Of a DNA stretch of 64,000 bases, positions 1-10,755 are shown piece by piece. The notes under the pieces are model-generated. The model made no database searches. It saw only the letters and a list, made by a program, of their open reading frames with translations, and was not told the DNA's origin. Position 1 is the first letter of the stretch. Every line of letters begins with the position of its first letter. The translations under genes were made by a program, and so were the position numbers. The stretch comes from Coptis chinensis (lineage: Eukaryota; Streptophyta; Magnoliopsida; Ranunculales; Ranunculaceae), in assembly GCA_015680905.1 (NCBI GenBank), contig CM027378.1, positions 59,235,501 through 59,299,500 on the forward strand. The letters run 5' to 3'.

Positions 1-400
1 GTACTAGACTTGGCACCAATCGGCTACTCTATTCATCTCCCTGTATACATGGGTTACCACCACTGTCTCAAAGAGGCGATGCTTTTCCTAATGGACTCTA
101 CTAGGTCCCAACAATACCAAGGACAGTCCTCCTTTTGATTAATCACATTTATCTTTCGCAAAGAGTCCGACTCAAAGATGATCCTTTTTACAGTTCATGT
201 AGCAAAAGCCGCTAGCAGCCTCGCCTTCGATCCCTTTTAACTCCTATATAATCACGACTGAGGTTGGTATTTCCCATGAACACGATCAAAGGTGCTCCCT
301 CATGGTTTCTCGGACTCCCCCATATCCCGCTCCGGCATTCACGACTCCATCCGAGTTAATCTTTGTCGTGCCGGTGGTGGCTTTTACTTAATGTCCTTGT
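1..400 (-). pseudogene. LINE-A RNase H domain, truncated by the window edge
   Basis: On the minus strand, across several frame changes, this stretch reads GYGGV, then GAPLIVFMGNTNLS, then IIFESDSLRKINVIN, PWYCWDLVESIRKS and finally THVYREMNRVADWL. The same sequence of motifs appears in the intact RNase H ORF of LINE-B at 9734-10198 (GYGGI, FDSLGAINIIND, PWYCTNIV, HVYREGNQAADYL). This identifies a plant-type RNase H (RVT_3) at the end of LINE-A and rules out a separate gene here. The alignment was done by eye through frameshifts. Confidence 0.7.
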
Positions 401-699
401 ATCGGCTTTTTCTACTTAACCGAGAGTCCAATCCCAAGAGCACTCATCATGTTTTAGTTTCCGCAGAATCGTCGACTTCTTTTATCACCCTTTGTAAGTA
501 AATTCTCATCCTGTTTTACTATATCTCTGGCGATCGCTTCATCCGTGTGGGTCTTGCTTTTAAACTTTCGGCAGGTTTCTTTCATTCCGGATCCCATAAA
601 CCGAAGCGCATGGTCGATTGTCCGAATTATCTCATCGGCGGTAGAGTTTGATCGAGTAATTCTCGAGGAGGCGATACCATTTAAGATTTGACTCTTACC

Positions 700-1000
700 T
701 TCAAATAACTTAGCCTAGTCCCGGCCTTGTTTTCACAGCAGCCCATACCTTTTGGGAGAATTAGCGATCAAAGAACGGGTGCTTTGAGTTTTCAGCTTGG
801 TTTCCACAGAGGCAGCACCTATATTGAGTGATAATCTTCCCGTGGATTAACCGATCTTGTGTAGCCAAGCACCTCAGTAAAGAGTTGCCCACGCAATGAA
901 GGAGTGCTTGATGCGTATACTTCCCCGGACCGGTTTGTACCCACGCAACTCTTTGTCTCATATGTTTTAGAGCCACATACACGCAGATTTGGTGGAGAAC
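700..1000 (-). pseudogene. LINE-A zf-RVT zinc-binding region
   Basis: The 982-761 frame contains CLATQDRLIHGK, then CCLCGNQAENSKHPFFD. The spacing of Cys, Cys and His followed by a hydrophobic FFD matches the zf-RVT domain found after the RT in plant LINEs, and matches LINE-B (LPTQDRFIQKK, then CSFCNSFAEHSKHLFFDC). In LINE-A the Cys after FFD is replaced by Arg and a stop. Reading on in the same strand gives FSQKVWAAVK, aligning with YSKKVWEMVK in LINE-B. Confidence 0.75.
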
Positions 1001-2812
1001 TTACCATTGTTAAATTTGGGCTCCGGACTACCACATCCTTTTCAAGATTTACATTGATAGAGGTCAAAGTATACTTCGTCTTTAGTTCCTTTGCGTCTTG
1101 AAGGAGACTAACCAGCCCATTCCATTCGCCATTTGTAATAAGGAGGCTCACCTTTGCATCATCAGGCACCTGGAGCATATTTCTAGCTTGAGAATTATGG
1201 ATCAGTAGCTTAGACGAAATCCACGGATCATGCCACAGACTTGTATCTTCACCATTTGTGATCAAGCACTTTATATATTTCCGTGCAATCTTTCTGTGCT
1301 TGAGGATACTACGCCAGACCCACGAGCAGTCCTGTGGAATCTTCATAGACCAGAAATGTTTGTTTCCAATGTGATATTCCCACATCCATTTTGTCCACAA
1401 AGTCTCTTCTTTACTCACCACCTTGAACACAAGCCCACAGTAAGCTGCTCTATTCCACACTCTAGGGTCAATGATGCTCAACCCACCCTCTTTTTTATGC
1501 AACCTCAGAGTTGCATGACTTGCTTTATGCATTTTTGCTTGCATCGAGACTCCACTCCATAAAAACCTGTTACATATCTTAGCCACTTTGTCAAGCACAC
1601 TCACTGGGAGAATGAACGTCTTAGCCCAATAGATGTGAAAAGACGAAAGTATTGACTGTATGAGCTGCAATCTGCCTGCATAGGACAAGGCTCTATTCTT
1701 CCAATTTGACATTCTAACAGTGAGTCTTTCAATCAGTGGAAGACAATCCTTTGCATTGATTTTTGAGTTTTTGTGAGGCAGGCCTAAGTACTTGATAGGG
1801 GGAGCAACTAACTGAATACCCAGTAACCCTGCTAGAGATACTCCATCATCTTTTGACATGCTTCCAGTAAGGATAGATGTTTTCATGATGTTAATCTGGA
1901 GCCCTGAAAGAGCTGAAAATTGATCAATATAGTCTTTGACCGCTAGGATAGACTGCGCTTCCCCTTTATAGAAGAGGAGAACATCATCTGCAAAACTCAA
2001 ATGAGTTATAGCAAGCCTTTTGCATCTTGAATGAGGGCTGAAAGATTTGGAGGAGAGGCCTTGCTTTAACAGACCACCCAGAAGTTCCATGATCAGCACA
2101 AAGAGATAGGGGGACAGAGGGTCACCTTGCCTTAACCCTCTTTTTCCTTCAAAGAATCCATATGGGCTTCCATTGATCAAGATAGAGAAAAGAGGGGACG
2201 TGAAGCTCATAGAAAGCCAAGTTATAAACTTTGGAGGAAACTTGAACTTTTTAAGTACAAGGAGCATGGATTCCCAACTAACAGTATCGTAAGCTTTCTG
2301 GATATCTACTTTGATAGTACATCTCTTTGGTCCATGCTTTCTTGCATATCCTCTGAGGAGCTCATCTTGGCGAAGAAGAAGGTTATCTTGTATCTTCGCG
2401 CCAGGGGACAAAGGCCGAATGATTAAGCTCAATCCACTGATCCATATGAGGCTTCATCCTGTTACTAAGAACCTTGGCAATACACTTGTAAGTGACATTA
2501 CAACATGTTATAGGCCTATATTCATCAACCTTGGATACAATAGGTTTCTTTGGAATTAAACAAAGGAAAGTGGCATTTGTACCTTTATGTACTCTGTTGA
2601 TCCCCGAAAATGGGTATGGCATTTAAGAAGTCACCTCCCACTATATCCCATGAATGCTTGAAGAAAAAAGTTGTATACCCATCTGGCCCCGGAGCTTTTG
2701 AATCCTCCATAGAGAAAAGAGCTTTCTTGATCTCCTCATCAGTTATGTCTTCAGAGAGTATCTCAGCAATCCTTTGATCAATAACTTCCCTCTTTGGTAT
2801 CCCATCCAACAT
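819..2812 (-). pseudogene. LINE-A reverse transcriptase, frameshifted
   Basis: This is the polymerase domain of LINE-A in three frame blocks. 2812-2585 holds the RT entry motif (SKAPGPDGYTTFFFK). 2622-2383 holds FLCLIPKK, EYRPITCCNVTYK and LNHSAFV. 2432-819 (537 residues) holds motif A (VDIQKAYDTVSW, Asp at residue 49), motif B (GLRQGDPLSPYLFVL, residues 99-113) and the catalytic FADD box (residues 147-150), followed by the thumb. The last 60 or so residues of that frame are out of phase with the true zinc-finger region, which continues at 982-761. The catalytic aspartates survive, but frameshifts near 2400 and 2600 disable it. Confidence 0.9.
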
Positions 2813-2944
2813 CTCTTGAGAGCAAACGGCTTGAGAAGAGACTCCATCAACTCTTTATAAAAGGATATGAAAGCATTTGAGACTTGAGCAACTCCTTCAT
2901 GCTTTACCCCATTCATGTCCTAAAGCTTGATCCGGATGTTGTTT

Positions 2945-3382
2945 CTATTCTTCCTTTCTTTGATAGCGATGAAAGAATGCATTTCCTTTATGCGCATAGT
3001 CGAGCCGGTCATTTGCGCGCCCGGCTTTCAATTCCATATACTCCATCTCAATAAGATTACATAAGCATTCTCTGGCTCCCTTTTCCTTTACACATAGCTG
3101 GTCATCCAGTGGGTTCAACTGCAGCTCTTTTTGTATACAATGCAAATCAGCCCTTGCCGCCTCTGTTTTGATGTGTATATCAGACATGTACTTCCTTGCC
3201 CATCCACGCAATCTATTTTTGAGTAACTTCAGCTTTGACACTAATATATACATCGGGCTTCCGACTACCTCAGTACCCCACACTTCCTGCACCTCCGCCT
3301 TGAAATCCTTGTGAAGAGCCCAGTAATTACAGAATCTGAATGGAATTCTGCCCCTTTCCAAGTCCACAAGATGCACCAACAT
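2945..3382 (-). pseudogene. LINE-A linker between endonuclease and RT
   Basis: This 145-residue open stretch follows the endonuclease and precedes the RT. It holds the patterns commonly seen in this part of plant LINE ORF2 proteins: PFRFCNYWALHKDF, then LKLLKNRLRGWARKY, a predicted helical region, and a C-terminal DRLDYAHKGNAFFHRY block (functional copies usually have a W-x-x-x-G-D-x-N-T-x-F-F-H pattern). The equivalent block in LINE-B reads IDWFSFGDKCNAFFHN, which supports homology. It is not a host gene. Confidence 0.75.
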
Positions 3383-3445
3383 GGGAGAGTGATCAGAGAT
3401 ACCTGGAGAGAGGAATTCAGCAGTCGCCTGAGCAAAAGCACAAGT

Positions 3446-4070
3446 TCACTCAATATTTACAAGCACCCTATCAATCTCTGACCACTTTCTATTAGCTCCA
3501 GTACCATAATTTGTCCATGTATAATAACAACCGGAAGCTTTCAGATCAAACAGCCCTGAGTCGGTTAGACAATCCCCAAAAGGTTCTGTTTCCCGAGCCT
3601 GCACTACTGCCCCAATCCTTTCATGAGAGTATAACACATTATTAAAATCACCAAGCACACACCAAGGAGTAGTGATACTTACGCGGAAGCTGTTTTATAT
3701 CCATCCATAGCCCTAACTCGTCCGACTACCATTACTTGCATAGATAGCGGTGGAGAAGAACCGGGCTTGATTGCTAAGCAACGTCACCTTAACATGTATA
3801 AACCGAGAAGTTTCATGTAGCTTGTTCATCGACACTAAGCTTGGATCCCATAATATCCAAATTCTTCCATTCGGATTGCACCCATAATTGTTTTCAAATC
3901 TCCAAATTTGGGTGCACACACTCTCTTGATCCCTACACTCTTTGGCTCCTTTACCTTTGTTTCCAATAGACCAAAAGGCAAATCTTATTCTTCAAAATAA
4001 ACTTGTTTATTTCTGCCGCTTTTTTGAGGTCATTAACACCTCTTATGTTCCAAGTGCAGAGCTTTACCAT
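3446..4070 (-). pseudogene. LINE-A endonuclease domain (APE-like), broken
   Basis: This part would nick target DNA to prime LINE reverse transcription. A start codon at 4070-4068 opens the peptide MVKLCTWNIRGVND, whose WNIRG core is the usual N-terminus of LINE AP-type endonucleases. A block at 3919-3713 (CTQIWRFENNYGC, WDPSL) and one at 3658-3446 carry the following motifs, including LGDFN and the later SEIDRVLVN, typical of the catalytic core. The three blocks lie in different frames or are separated by stops, so the domain cannot be translated in one piece. The identification of domain and strand is firm; the exact boundaries are not. Confidence 0.85.
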
Positions 4071-4124
4071 TGCTAACTTTATCGTTTTTTGTTTCCTGAC
4101 CCCTTATGTTCCAAGTGCGGCTAG

Positions 4125-5395
4125 AGTACTTATTCTACAAATCCTGTGAGAATATAGCCTAAAGCCTTATATGAGTGAAATATTTGAGAAATGACACAAG
4201 GGAGAAGTAAATTCCGAATAGAGAAATCAAACGTCCACTTGCTTGATCACTATACCATATCCTAAGCGAGAATTTAGGCCCTTTTTGGATCGATATAACC
4301 AGAAATTCAAACCTATATGTAATAATTTTCCACTAGTCGCCCCTCTGAGCATTTCTTTAGCCTTTCATAAACCGCAAATCCTTTACCCTTTTATACAAAA
4401 CAAAATAAAAATAAAAATCAGCCTACCCATTTTTGAATGAGTCTGAGAATAGAGATGAAATGAAGAATAAGAAAGAGAAAGACCTTTGAAACCAAGAATT
4501 TGTTAGTTGCTTCAAATAAGAAAAGAAAGTTTCCATCCAAAGAAAAAATAATAATAATAATAAAATAAAAAGTTAGAACTCCAAAAATAGAATCAAAGGA
4601 GTCAAAAGCCAAAAGAAAAAGAAAAAGAAAATGGCTAAGGATGGAAACAAAGTGAAGAAGCAAAGTAAAGAACAAGGTTTTCTCTAGTTACATAATATGA
4701 AGACTCTATTATCTCAGACTGATTCTTTTTGAATATCCATTTCTTTAATTCTTAAACTATCACCTAATCCCCGCAACACCTAATAAAGACCTCTAGCTTA
4801 ATTAGGAATATGTTAGTGTGATAGTAAGTGGCAGATGTGTTTGATCGACTTTGGCTTCCTTGTGTGTCATTGAGATTGTAAGGTAAAGTGTGCCCACTAC
4901 ACACTGGAGTGAGCAAAACTTAAGTGGAAAAATCAGAGTGGTTTTTGTCTTGACATATATGTGAGGACCTACTTAAGGACGTTATTCCAAAGTTTCAGAA
5001 ACGGACCTGTTATTGCATTTCATAGCATAGTTCATTGTATATATGTTTATTTGTAGATGATTGATTATTATGCACGTATTAGCTTAGATTTTGACTTAAT
5101 TATTCTGTATTCGTTGCTAGTGAGATGTATAGATATCTGAGGATAAAGTAGGAAACAATATTTTTATTTCTTAGTCGTTGTAGTATAGATGAAGTTTGTG
5201 AGTACCTTCTCTGGAAAACTCTCATGAGGCTATAACTCGTCCACTAGGGAATTCATAATAGTTTAATACCTTATTGCATATGGTCAATGCAATCGGACTC
5301 GTCGAAAAGAGATTAGTTAGAACTCCATTTTTGGTCACTTATATTAATTTCTCATATTTGCTTGAGGACAAGCAAAATGTTGTTTGGAGGTGGGT
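4125..5395 (+). mobile_element. R1: 3' non-coding internal region of an Athila-like LTR element
   Basis: This 1.27-kb gene-free stretch is the reverse complement of sequence families at 26620-27910 (inside R3) and about 12400-12780 (inside R2), for example the block around 4240-4400 against 27640-27760. In R3 it lies between the last ORF and the 3' LTR, so here it is the plus-strand 3' untranslated interior of R1, ending at the polypurine tract. The rest of R1 to the left was displaced by LINE-A and lies outside the window. Short open frames here (4243-4440, 4418-4675) are chance. Confidence 0.75.
5341..5395 (+). other. R1 polypurine tract region
   Basis: The sequence CTTGAGGACAAGCAAAAT is followed by TTTGGAGGTGGGT, directly abutting the TGATAAG start of the LTR. 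The same arrangement, inverted, is seen at 26620-26660 and 36229-36265. It is the expected plus-strand priming site at the 3' end of the retrotransposon interior and fixes the orientation of R1. Confidence 0.75.
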
Positions 5396-6725
5396 TGATA
5401 AGAGCCCAAAACTGTAGTTTTAACCCCTTAATATCATTACAATTAGACCAATTATGTGTATAATAAATATGAGTTAGTACTGTTTATGTGCGTTTTTGTA
5501 TTTCAGGTATTGGAGTTAAATATGTGAAGAAACATGTCACTTTTGCAAGATAAAGAAGCCAAGGTTATTTGCTAAAAAGTTCTATGATTAAAGACCAAGA
5601 TTCAAGGAGAAAAAGCCTTTTTAAAGCTCGGTCAAAACTGAAAAGTCAAAGTCAATGCGGGCAGAAATAGAGCAGAAAAGTCAACAAAACTTCCGCAGGC
5701 GGTATCTTTGGACTCAGACCTCATAATTAGGCCTATTATATGTCAAAACAACCGGCTCGAAAAGAGATTTCTAACGGTCTAGACCTTGACCCAATCAAAT
5801 GAGCAGAAGTGGACAAAAAAGCTATTGCAGTAATTTCGAGCAGAGAAACCCTTTTTGGACTTATGTAATTAGGTTTTAGGCTTGATTTAAAGGGCCAAAA
5901 CATGGCTCCAAAGCCCATGCACGAAAATGTAGACCTAGCCTCTCTTATATAAAGAGGACTAAGGCAAAACTCTAAATATACTTAGACTTAGATAGATATA
6001 ATTAATTAGAGCTAGATAGTTAGGATTTAGACTTAGTTATTAGTTTAAACCTTAGTTAATTATTGTTCTTCAATATTCATTAGATTAATAAAAGTTCATT
6101 ATTGATTCTTCATTATGTCTTCTTCTTATATATCTGTTTATGATAGTCTAATGACATCTAGCTAAACCTCCATTAAAGGGGTTTGATGGAGCTTGATGAA
6201 GACTTGATATGTTAGTTAGAATTATTGCTTGTAAAGAGTTTCACTCTAGAAGGATAGTTGATTCGCCATGAGAATGGGTTGGACTTCCTCACATGCTAAT
6301 TATTAGTTGGCAGAGATTGCCATGAGTAATTAGGGATCAACACTTAATCTTATTTGATTAGGATTGCAATAATCGACACTAGCATATTAGGAATACATCA
6401 AGTGGATTCGAATCTCCCTAATCCCTTCTCCATATTCACATTTCAATATTCTATTATCGTAGTATAAGTTAAACATCTTATTTAAATTCAATTGCCATAT
6501 TAGTGTAATTCAATTCATTACTCTCAACTGTTTTGTTAGTAGCGATTAAACTAGCGGAAACTTACGTTTAAAGGACTAGGAGTGGAACGAATTCTCTACT
6601 CCATTTATTGCATGATTCAAGAGAGTAGATAACTTTGATAGTCTAGAGTAAAATTACTATAGCTTTACTTCTATTTAAGTTTAATTAGTTAAGTAGGAGT
6701 AAAACAATAGTTTTTACATTTATCA
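5396..6725 (+). repeat. R1 3' LTR
   Basis: About 1330 bp, starting TGATAAGAGCCCAAAACTG and ending TTTTTACATTTATCA, so it has TG...CA ends. It is related along its length to the minus-strand LTRs at 25136-26619 and 32740-34239. Position just after a polypurine tract makes it a 3' LTR. LINE-B coding sequence begins within about 200 bp after it, with no primer site visible, so it is not also a 5' LTR as it stands. Confidence 0.8.
5946..5953 (+). promoter_or_regulatory. TATA box in R1 LTR
   Basis: TATATAAA in the context CTCTTATATAAAGAGGA, in the middle of the LTR and on its sense strand. This is the position expected for the U3 promoter. Equivalent boxes occur in the LTRs at 35675, 37525, 38479, 39431 (minus) and 40505 (plus). 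Confidence 0.6.
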
Positions 6726-6932
6726 ATAACCCTCTCTAATAAAAGTAAGTGCAGACCTCCCTTTAGGTTTTGCAATTACTGGCCTGCCCTAGCTTCTTTT
6801 AAGGATACTCTCATCAGTTGCTGAACTATCCCTAACCAAGGCAATCCACCTTACATGCTCTCCAAGAAACTTAGAATCTTAAAGCAGGCTCTTAAGGGAT
6901 AGCCTAAGCTCAGCTCTACGGATCTTCAAAAA

Positions 6933-7451
6933 TTGGTGGAAGTTACAAAAGCTAGTCTAGAAGACATCCAGAGACTATTGCAGTCAAGTTCTTTGGATAT
7001 TCATCTGTGTAATCTTGAAAGAATAAGGAAAGCTGAACTTTGTAACTTCATGCTCATGGAAGAATATGATCTGATGCAGAAAACTCACATTGATTGGTTC
7101 TCCTTTGGTGACAAGTGTAATGCTTTCTTCCATAATGCTATCAAAGAAAAGAAGTCCAGAAGTAATATTTGGTCAATCTTGGACTCTCAGGGTGTTTTGT
7201 AGGAAGGATAAGAGAATGTGGCCAAGGCTTTCACCTCCTTCTACAAAGAGCTACTGGGAAAAGAAACCCCTTCCTTTTGCTCTTTACAGTTCCTGGACCA
7301 TCTCAATCTCCAAAATATCTCTCCTCAGATGGCAGATAGTTTGATTATAGATATCAATGATCTTGAAATCAAGGAAGCTGTTTTCTCTATGCCTGACAAT
7401 AAAACCCCTGGCCCAGATGGTTTTAATTCTTTCTTCTTCAAGAAATCTTAG
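6933..7451 (+). pseudogene. LINE-B linker and RT entry motifs
   Basis: 6933-7202 encodes a helical linker ending IDWFSFGDKCNAFFHN, the block that precedes the RT in plant LINEs. After a stop, 7218-7451 continues with ITDLEIK-like text (NDLEIKEAVFSMPDNKTP) and GPDGFNSFFFKKS, the RT entry motif; a further stop follows (KS then TAG). The reading resumes with EFRPIACCNTIYKCVAK near 7570-7630. Upstream of 6933, KLRILKQAL is readable, so the preserved part starts earlier than the first Met. Confidence 0.8.
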
Positions 7452-7642
7452 GATATTGTAGGTGAAGACTTCACCCTGGCAGTTAAGCATATGTTTGCTC
7501 ATACTTTTATTCAGAGAGGTACAAACTCTACCTTTTATGCTTAATTCCCAAAAATACTTCTCCTTCAAAGGTAGAAGAATTTAGACCTATAGCTTGTTGT
7601 AATACCATTTACAAATGTGTTGCCAAGATACTAACAAGCAGG

Positions 7643-8719
7643 ATGAAGGATTGCATCTCTTTTTTGATCTCTGGGGCCCAATCTGCCTTTGTACTAGGCA
7701 GGAATATTCAAGACAACCTTATTCTTGCTCATGAACTTCTAAGGGGATATTTAAGGAAACATGACACTAGGAATTGTGCCATCAAGATTGATATTAAAAA
7801 AGCTTTTGATCCAGTCAATTGGCACCTTATGGATTTGATCCTGCAGAGATATGGGTTTCCACCTCTCTTTATAGACTGGCTCAAAATGTGCTTTTGCTCT
7901 CCATCTTATTCCATTATTAATGGCACAGCTGAAAGCTATTTTGAAGGAGAAAAAGGGCTGAGGCAGGGTGATCCTTTCTCCCCTTACCTATTTGTTCTAG
8001 TGATGGAAATTCTCTCTGGACTTCTAAATCATGCTCTTTCCACAGGACAGATTAAACCTTACTCCAAATGCAATAAAATGGGTATTTCTCATTTGTTTTT
8101 TGCAAATGATGCACTCCTTTTTTGCAAAGGTGATATTGATTCAATTCTGGCTATTAAAGATATTCTATTGAAATTCTCTCAAGCTATAGGACTGAATATC
8201 AACCCTGCCAAATCTACTATTCTAGCTGGGTGTATGTCTAAGGAAGCAGGATTGGATCTAGCAAATGTCATGGGGATTTCTCTCATTTCTCCACCTATTG
8301 TCTATCTTGGTCTCCCTCTCACCTCATCAAGACTAGGTATAAAGGATTGTTTTCCCTTGGTGGAAAGATTGACTTATAGAATCTCAAACTAGAAGAATAT
8401 AAGTTTGTCAAGAGCAGGAAGATTATAACTCATTCAGTCAATGCTATCCTCCTTCCAAGTTTATTGGTCTAAAACATTTATGCTCCCAAAAAAGGTTCTT
8501 GACAAGGTTTCTAAGACATGCAATCGTTTTCTCTGGTCTGGGCCTAACATGACATCCAAAATGCACCATGCAAGTCATGAAACCTTGAGGTATTCTAAAG
8601 AACATGGAGGACTAGGCATGACAGATGCTAGAACTTGGAACAGTGCTGCCTATTGTGGACTGGTATATAGGATTTCTAGCAAAGAGGATTCTCTATGGGT
8701 TGATTGGACATGGAGCTAG
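7643..8719 (+). pseudogene. LINE-B reverse transcriptase core with mutated FADD box
   Basis: The 249-residue frame 7643-8392 contains SAFVLGRNIQDN, motif A (IDIKKAFDPVNW, Asp at 50 and 56), motif B (GLRQGDPFSPYLFVL, residues 105-119) and motif C. Motif C reads FAND (residues 153-156) where polymerases need two adjacent aspartates (Y/F-x-D-D). A stop at 8390 separates it from the thumb at 8441-8719 (YWSKTFMLPKKVLDKVSK, CNRFLWSG). The Asn substitution would abolish polymerase activity even without the stops. Confidence 0.88.
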
Positions 8720-8896
8720 CAGATTAAGAAGCACCACTTCTGGACTATGAAAATTCCCTCGAGTTGCTCTTGGGTATGGAGGGGGATACTCAAACAGAGA
8801 AGCACAACAAGAAGACATATCAAGTATGTCATTGCTAAAGGTTCAGAGACTCTTTTCTGGCATGATCCCTAGTGCTTTAACATTCCTCTATGGGAA

Positions 8897-9688
8897 TTGC
8901 CTGAAGCAAGAAATCTCATTAACCTTCAAGATGATGCAAAGGTTAGTGATATTCTAGAGCATGGAGAATGGTCTTCTTTAATTACCACCCTTCCGGATGG
9001 TAACATCAAGAAATTAATTATGGATACAGAAGTGAATAGTTATCTAGATAAAGATGAGGTTGTCTTGTCTCCAAGTAGCTCTGGTAGTTTCTCGGTTAAG
9101 TCTGCCTATGCAGTCCTCAAGAGAGTTTGTTCTAAGGTCAAATGGTACAGAGTTGTATGGGGTAAGTTGTCCATTCCTAAACACTCCTTCACTCTATGGC
9201 AACTTCTTGCTAACTGTCTGCCCACTCAAGATAGATTTATCCAAAAGAAAGTTTTGCGCCATTCTCTGTGTAGCTTTTGCAATTCTTTTGCAGAACACTC
9301 TAAACATCTTTTCTTCGATTGTCAGTACTCGAAAAAAGTTTGGGAAATGGTCAAAAGCAACATTGGTATATCTAGTATTGTAAAGAACTCTTCGGAAGAA
9401 TGGTACAACATCTTTAGGATTTGTAAGCATACTTCTTCAATTGTGGAGATATACAAAGGTTTTGTTGGAGCCACGGTGCATGAGTTATGGTGCAAAAGAA
9501 ATAGAAGGAAGAAAAAGAACCTGAAGCTCACGGAACAACAACTTAGTTTTAAGATCATGTCCTATATGAAGATCTATCTTCACCGAAACCTGTCAGAAGT
9601 GAATGACTCACCAGCAAATCGAGCTCTGTCTTCCAGACTGGGACTAGAACTTAACTACACTGTTCACGAGCAAATCAGATGCACTTAG
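8897..9688 (+). pseudogene. LINE-B zf-RVT region
   Basis: A 263-residue frame with KDEVVLSPSSSGSFSVKSAY, W-x-x-V-W-G-K-L-S-I-P-K-H-S-F-T-L-W, LPTQDRFIQ and CSFCNSFAEHSKHLFFDC, the zinc-binding zf-RVT domain of plant LINEs and related retroelement proteins. A basic tail (CKRNRRKKKNLK) follows. It ends at a TAG before the RNase H block and is probably one reading frame with it in the ancestral copy. Confidence 0.85.
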
Positions 9689-9733
9689 AGGAGCCCAGAG
9701 GAAGATTATTATATGTTTAACATAGATGGTTAA

Positions 9734-10198
9734 ATGCAGCAATCATGTAATGGGTATGGAGGTATTACCAGAGACTCTCAGGGGAATGTCCTTATGGGAT
9801 TTGCGGGAAGTTCTTCAAAGCCTTCTGTCATCTTCCAAGAACTCTTTGCTATTACTGTGGGCCTTAAACAAGCCCAATTATTAAGTATAGCAAAACTGGA
9901 AATAAATTTTGACTCTCTAGGTGCTATCAACATCATCAATGACCGTGCTCGAAGTCCGTGGTACTGCACCAATATAGTGGCCCAGATAATATCCCTTAAA
10001 AATTCTTTTGTGGATTGTATTTTTAAGCATGTGTATAGAGAGGGTAATCAGGCAGCTGATTACCTTTCGAAGTTGTATAGATCATCAGCTGATCAAGTTA
10101 TTTCCTTCTCCCCTCCTCTGGACTTTAAGTTACACTCTATTGTAGAAGAGGACATGAAAGGAACTATGTACTTCAGAGATTATCTTAATACAGGTTAA
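9734..10198 (+). pseudogene. LINE-B RNase H domain
   Basis: 154 residues. GYGGITRDSQGNVLMGFAG opens the fold, followed by ELFAITVGLKQA (conserved Glu), INFDSLGAINIIND (conserved Asp), PWYCTNIV and HVYREGNQAADYLSKL (the terminal Asp-containing motif). This is the RVT_3 type RNase H found in plant retroelements. It would degrade the RNA strand of the RNA-DNA hybrid. The reading is separated from the preceding block by a stop at about 9686 and another near 9731. Confidence 0.85.
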
Positions 10199-10236
10199 GG
10201 TCGGCCATAACCTCTAAACTTTTTTTAAAAAAAGAA

Positions 10237-10478
10237 CACAAAAATTGTTTTCACTATTCACTAAAAATAACATTGAAAACAATGTTCACAATTTCTTTGA
10301 ATCTTTCTGCTACTGTCTGAAGTTGTGAAACTAACTCCCTGCCCTCCTGAAGCTGATGTAGAGTGATGAGTCTTCAAAAGTTTGTAAGAAGTGAGGTTCA
10401 TCCTAGATTGTTTGGACTTGAATGATGGGAGTTTGAAGAAAGGAAGGTAGAGTTCTTATCTTAGGACTTGTGTTTTTT
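10237..10478 (+). other. LTR-element 5' leader-like fragment
   Basis: TTGTTTTCACTATTCAC and the following CACAATTTCT, TTTCTGCTACTG and CTCCCTGCCCTCC are related to the reverse complement of 34280-34400, which lies just inside the primer site of R2. It is therefore a plus-oriented piece of an Athila-like untranslated leader, left between LINE-B and the Mutator-like element. No coding signal. Confidence 0.45.
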
Positions 10479-10487
10479 TTTAAGTTA
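10479..10487 (+). other. 9-bp target site duplication, left copy
   Basis: TTTAAGTTA immediately left of the Mutator-like element; the identical 9-mer is at 11968-11976. Nine bases is the diagnostic duplication length for Mutator-like transposons. Confidence 0.85.
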
Positions 10488-10755
10488 GGCTTAAATACAG
10501 AAATATGCAACGTACTTAAGTCCATTTAACACTTGTATCAACATACAATTTTTTTTAACAAACGTATCAATGATACACGATTTAACAAAAATAGCAATCC
10601 GTTAGGATCCGTCAGTTAAGTGATGATGTGCCTATTTTTTTTTCAATTTCATTTTTTTGCATTTTCCACTCGGCATACTACCTAAGCAAGGCTCGAAACT
10701 GACCCATATAACCCGTTTTCATCATCATTTTCACCCATTTTCGAACCCATTTACA
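10488..10755 (+). repeat. MULE-1 left terminal inverted repeat
   Basis: About 268 bp, aligning by eye with the reverse complement of 11700-11967 with scattered mismatches and small gaps. Conserved blocks include CCGTCAGTTAAGTGATGATG, CACTCGGCATAC and CTGACCCATATAACCCG. Confidence 0.85.

Larger units (their letters stand above)
1..4120 (-). mobile_element. LINE-A: plant L1-type non-LTR retrotransposon with RNase H, decayed
   Basis: Read on the minus strand, the domains follow the order usual for plant LINEs: AP-type endonuclease (about 4070-3446), linker (3382-2945), reverse transcriptase (2812 to about 1250), zinc-finger zf-RVT region (about 1000-760) and an RNase H-like domain running off the left edge of the window (about 400-1). 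Several frameshifts and stops separate the blocks, so it is not active. The 5' end lies near 4120, where the sequence switches to the 3' non-coding part of LTR element R1. The 3' end and poly(A) tail are outside the window. Confidence 0.9.
6740..10236 (+). mobile_element. LINE-B: plant L1-type LINE with RNase H, 5'-truncated, decayed
   Basis: Plus-strand order: linker (about 6850-7202), RT entry (7218-7451), RT core (7643-8392), thumb (8441-8719), zf-RVT (8897-9688), RNase H (9734-10198). There is no endonuclease domain, so the copy is 5'-truncated, the usual outcome of incomplete reverse transcription. Several single stops break an otherwise continuous reading. The right end is placed after an A-rich stretch near 10236, where LTR-element 5' leader-like sequence begins. 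Target duplications were not identified. Confidence 0.85.

Noticed and set aside
1..720. Mitochondrial-type insert at the left edge
   Set aside because: Composition first suggested it, but minus-strand translation through frameshifts gives the RNase H domain of LINE-A.
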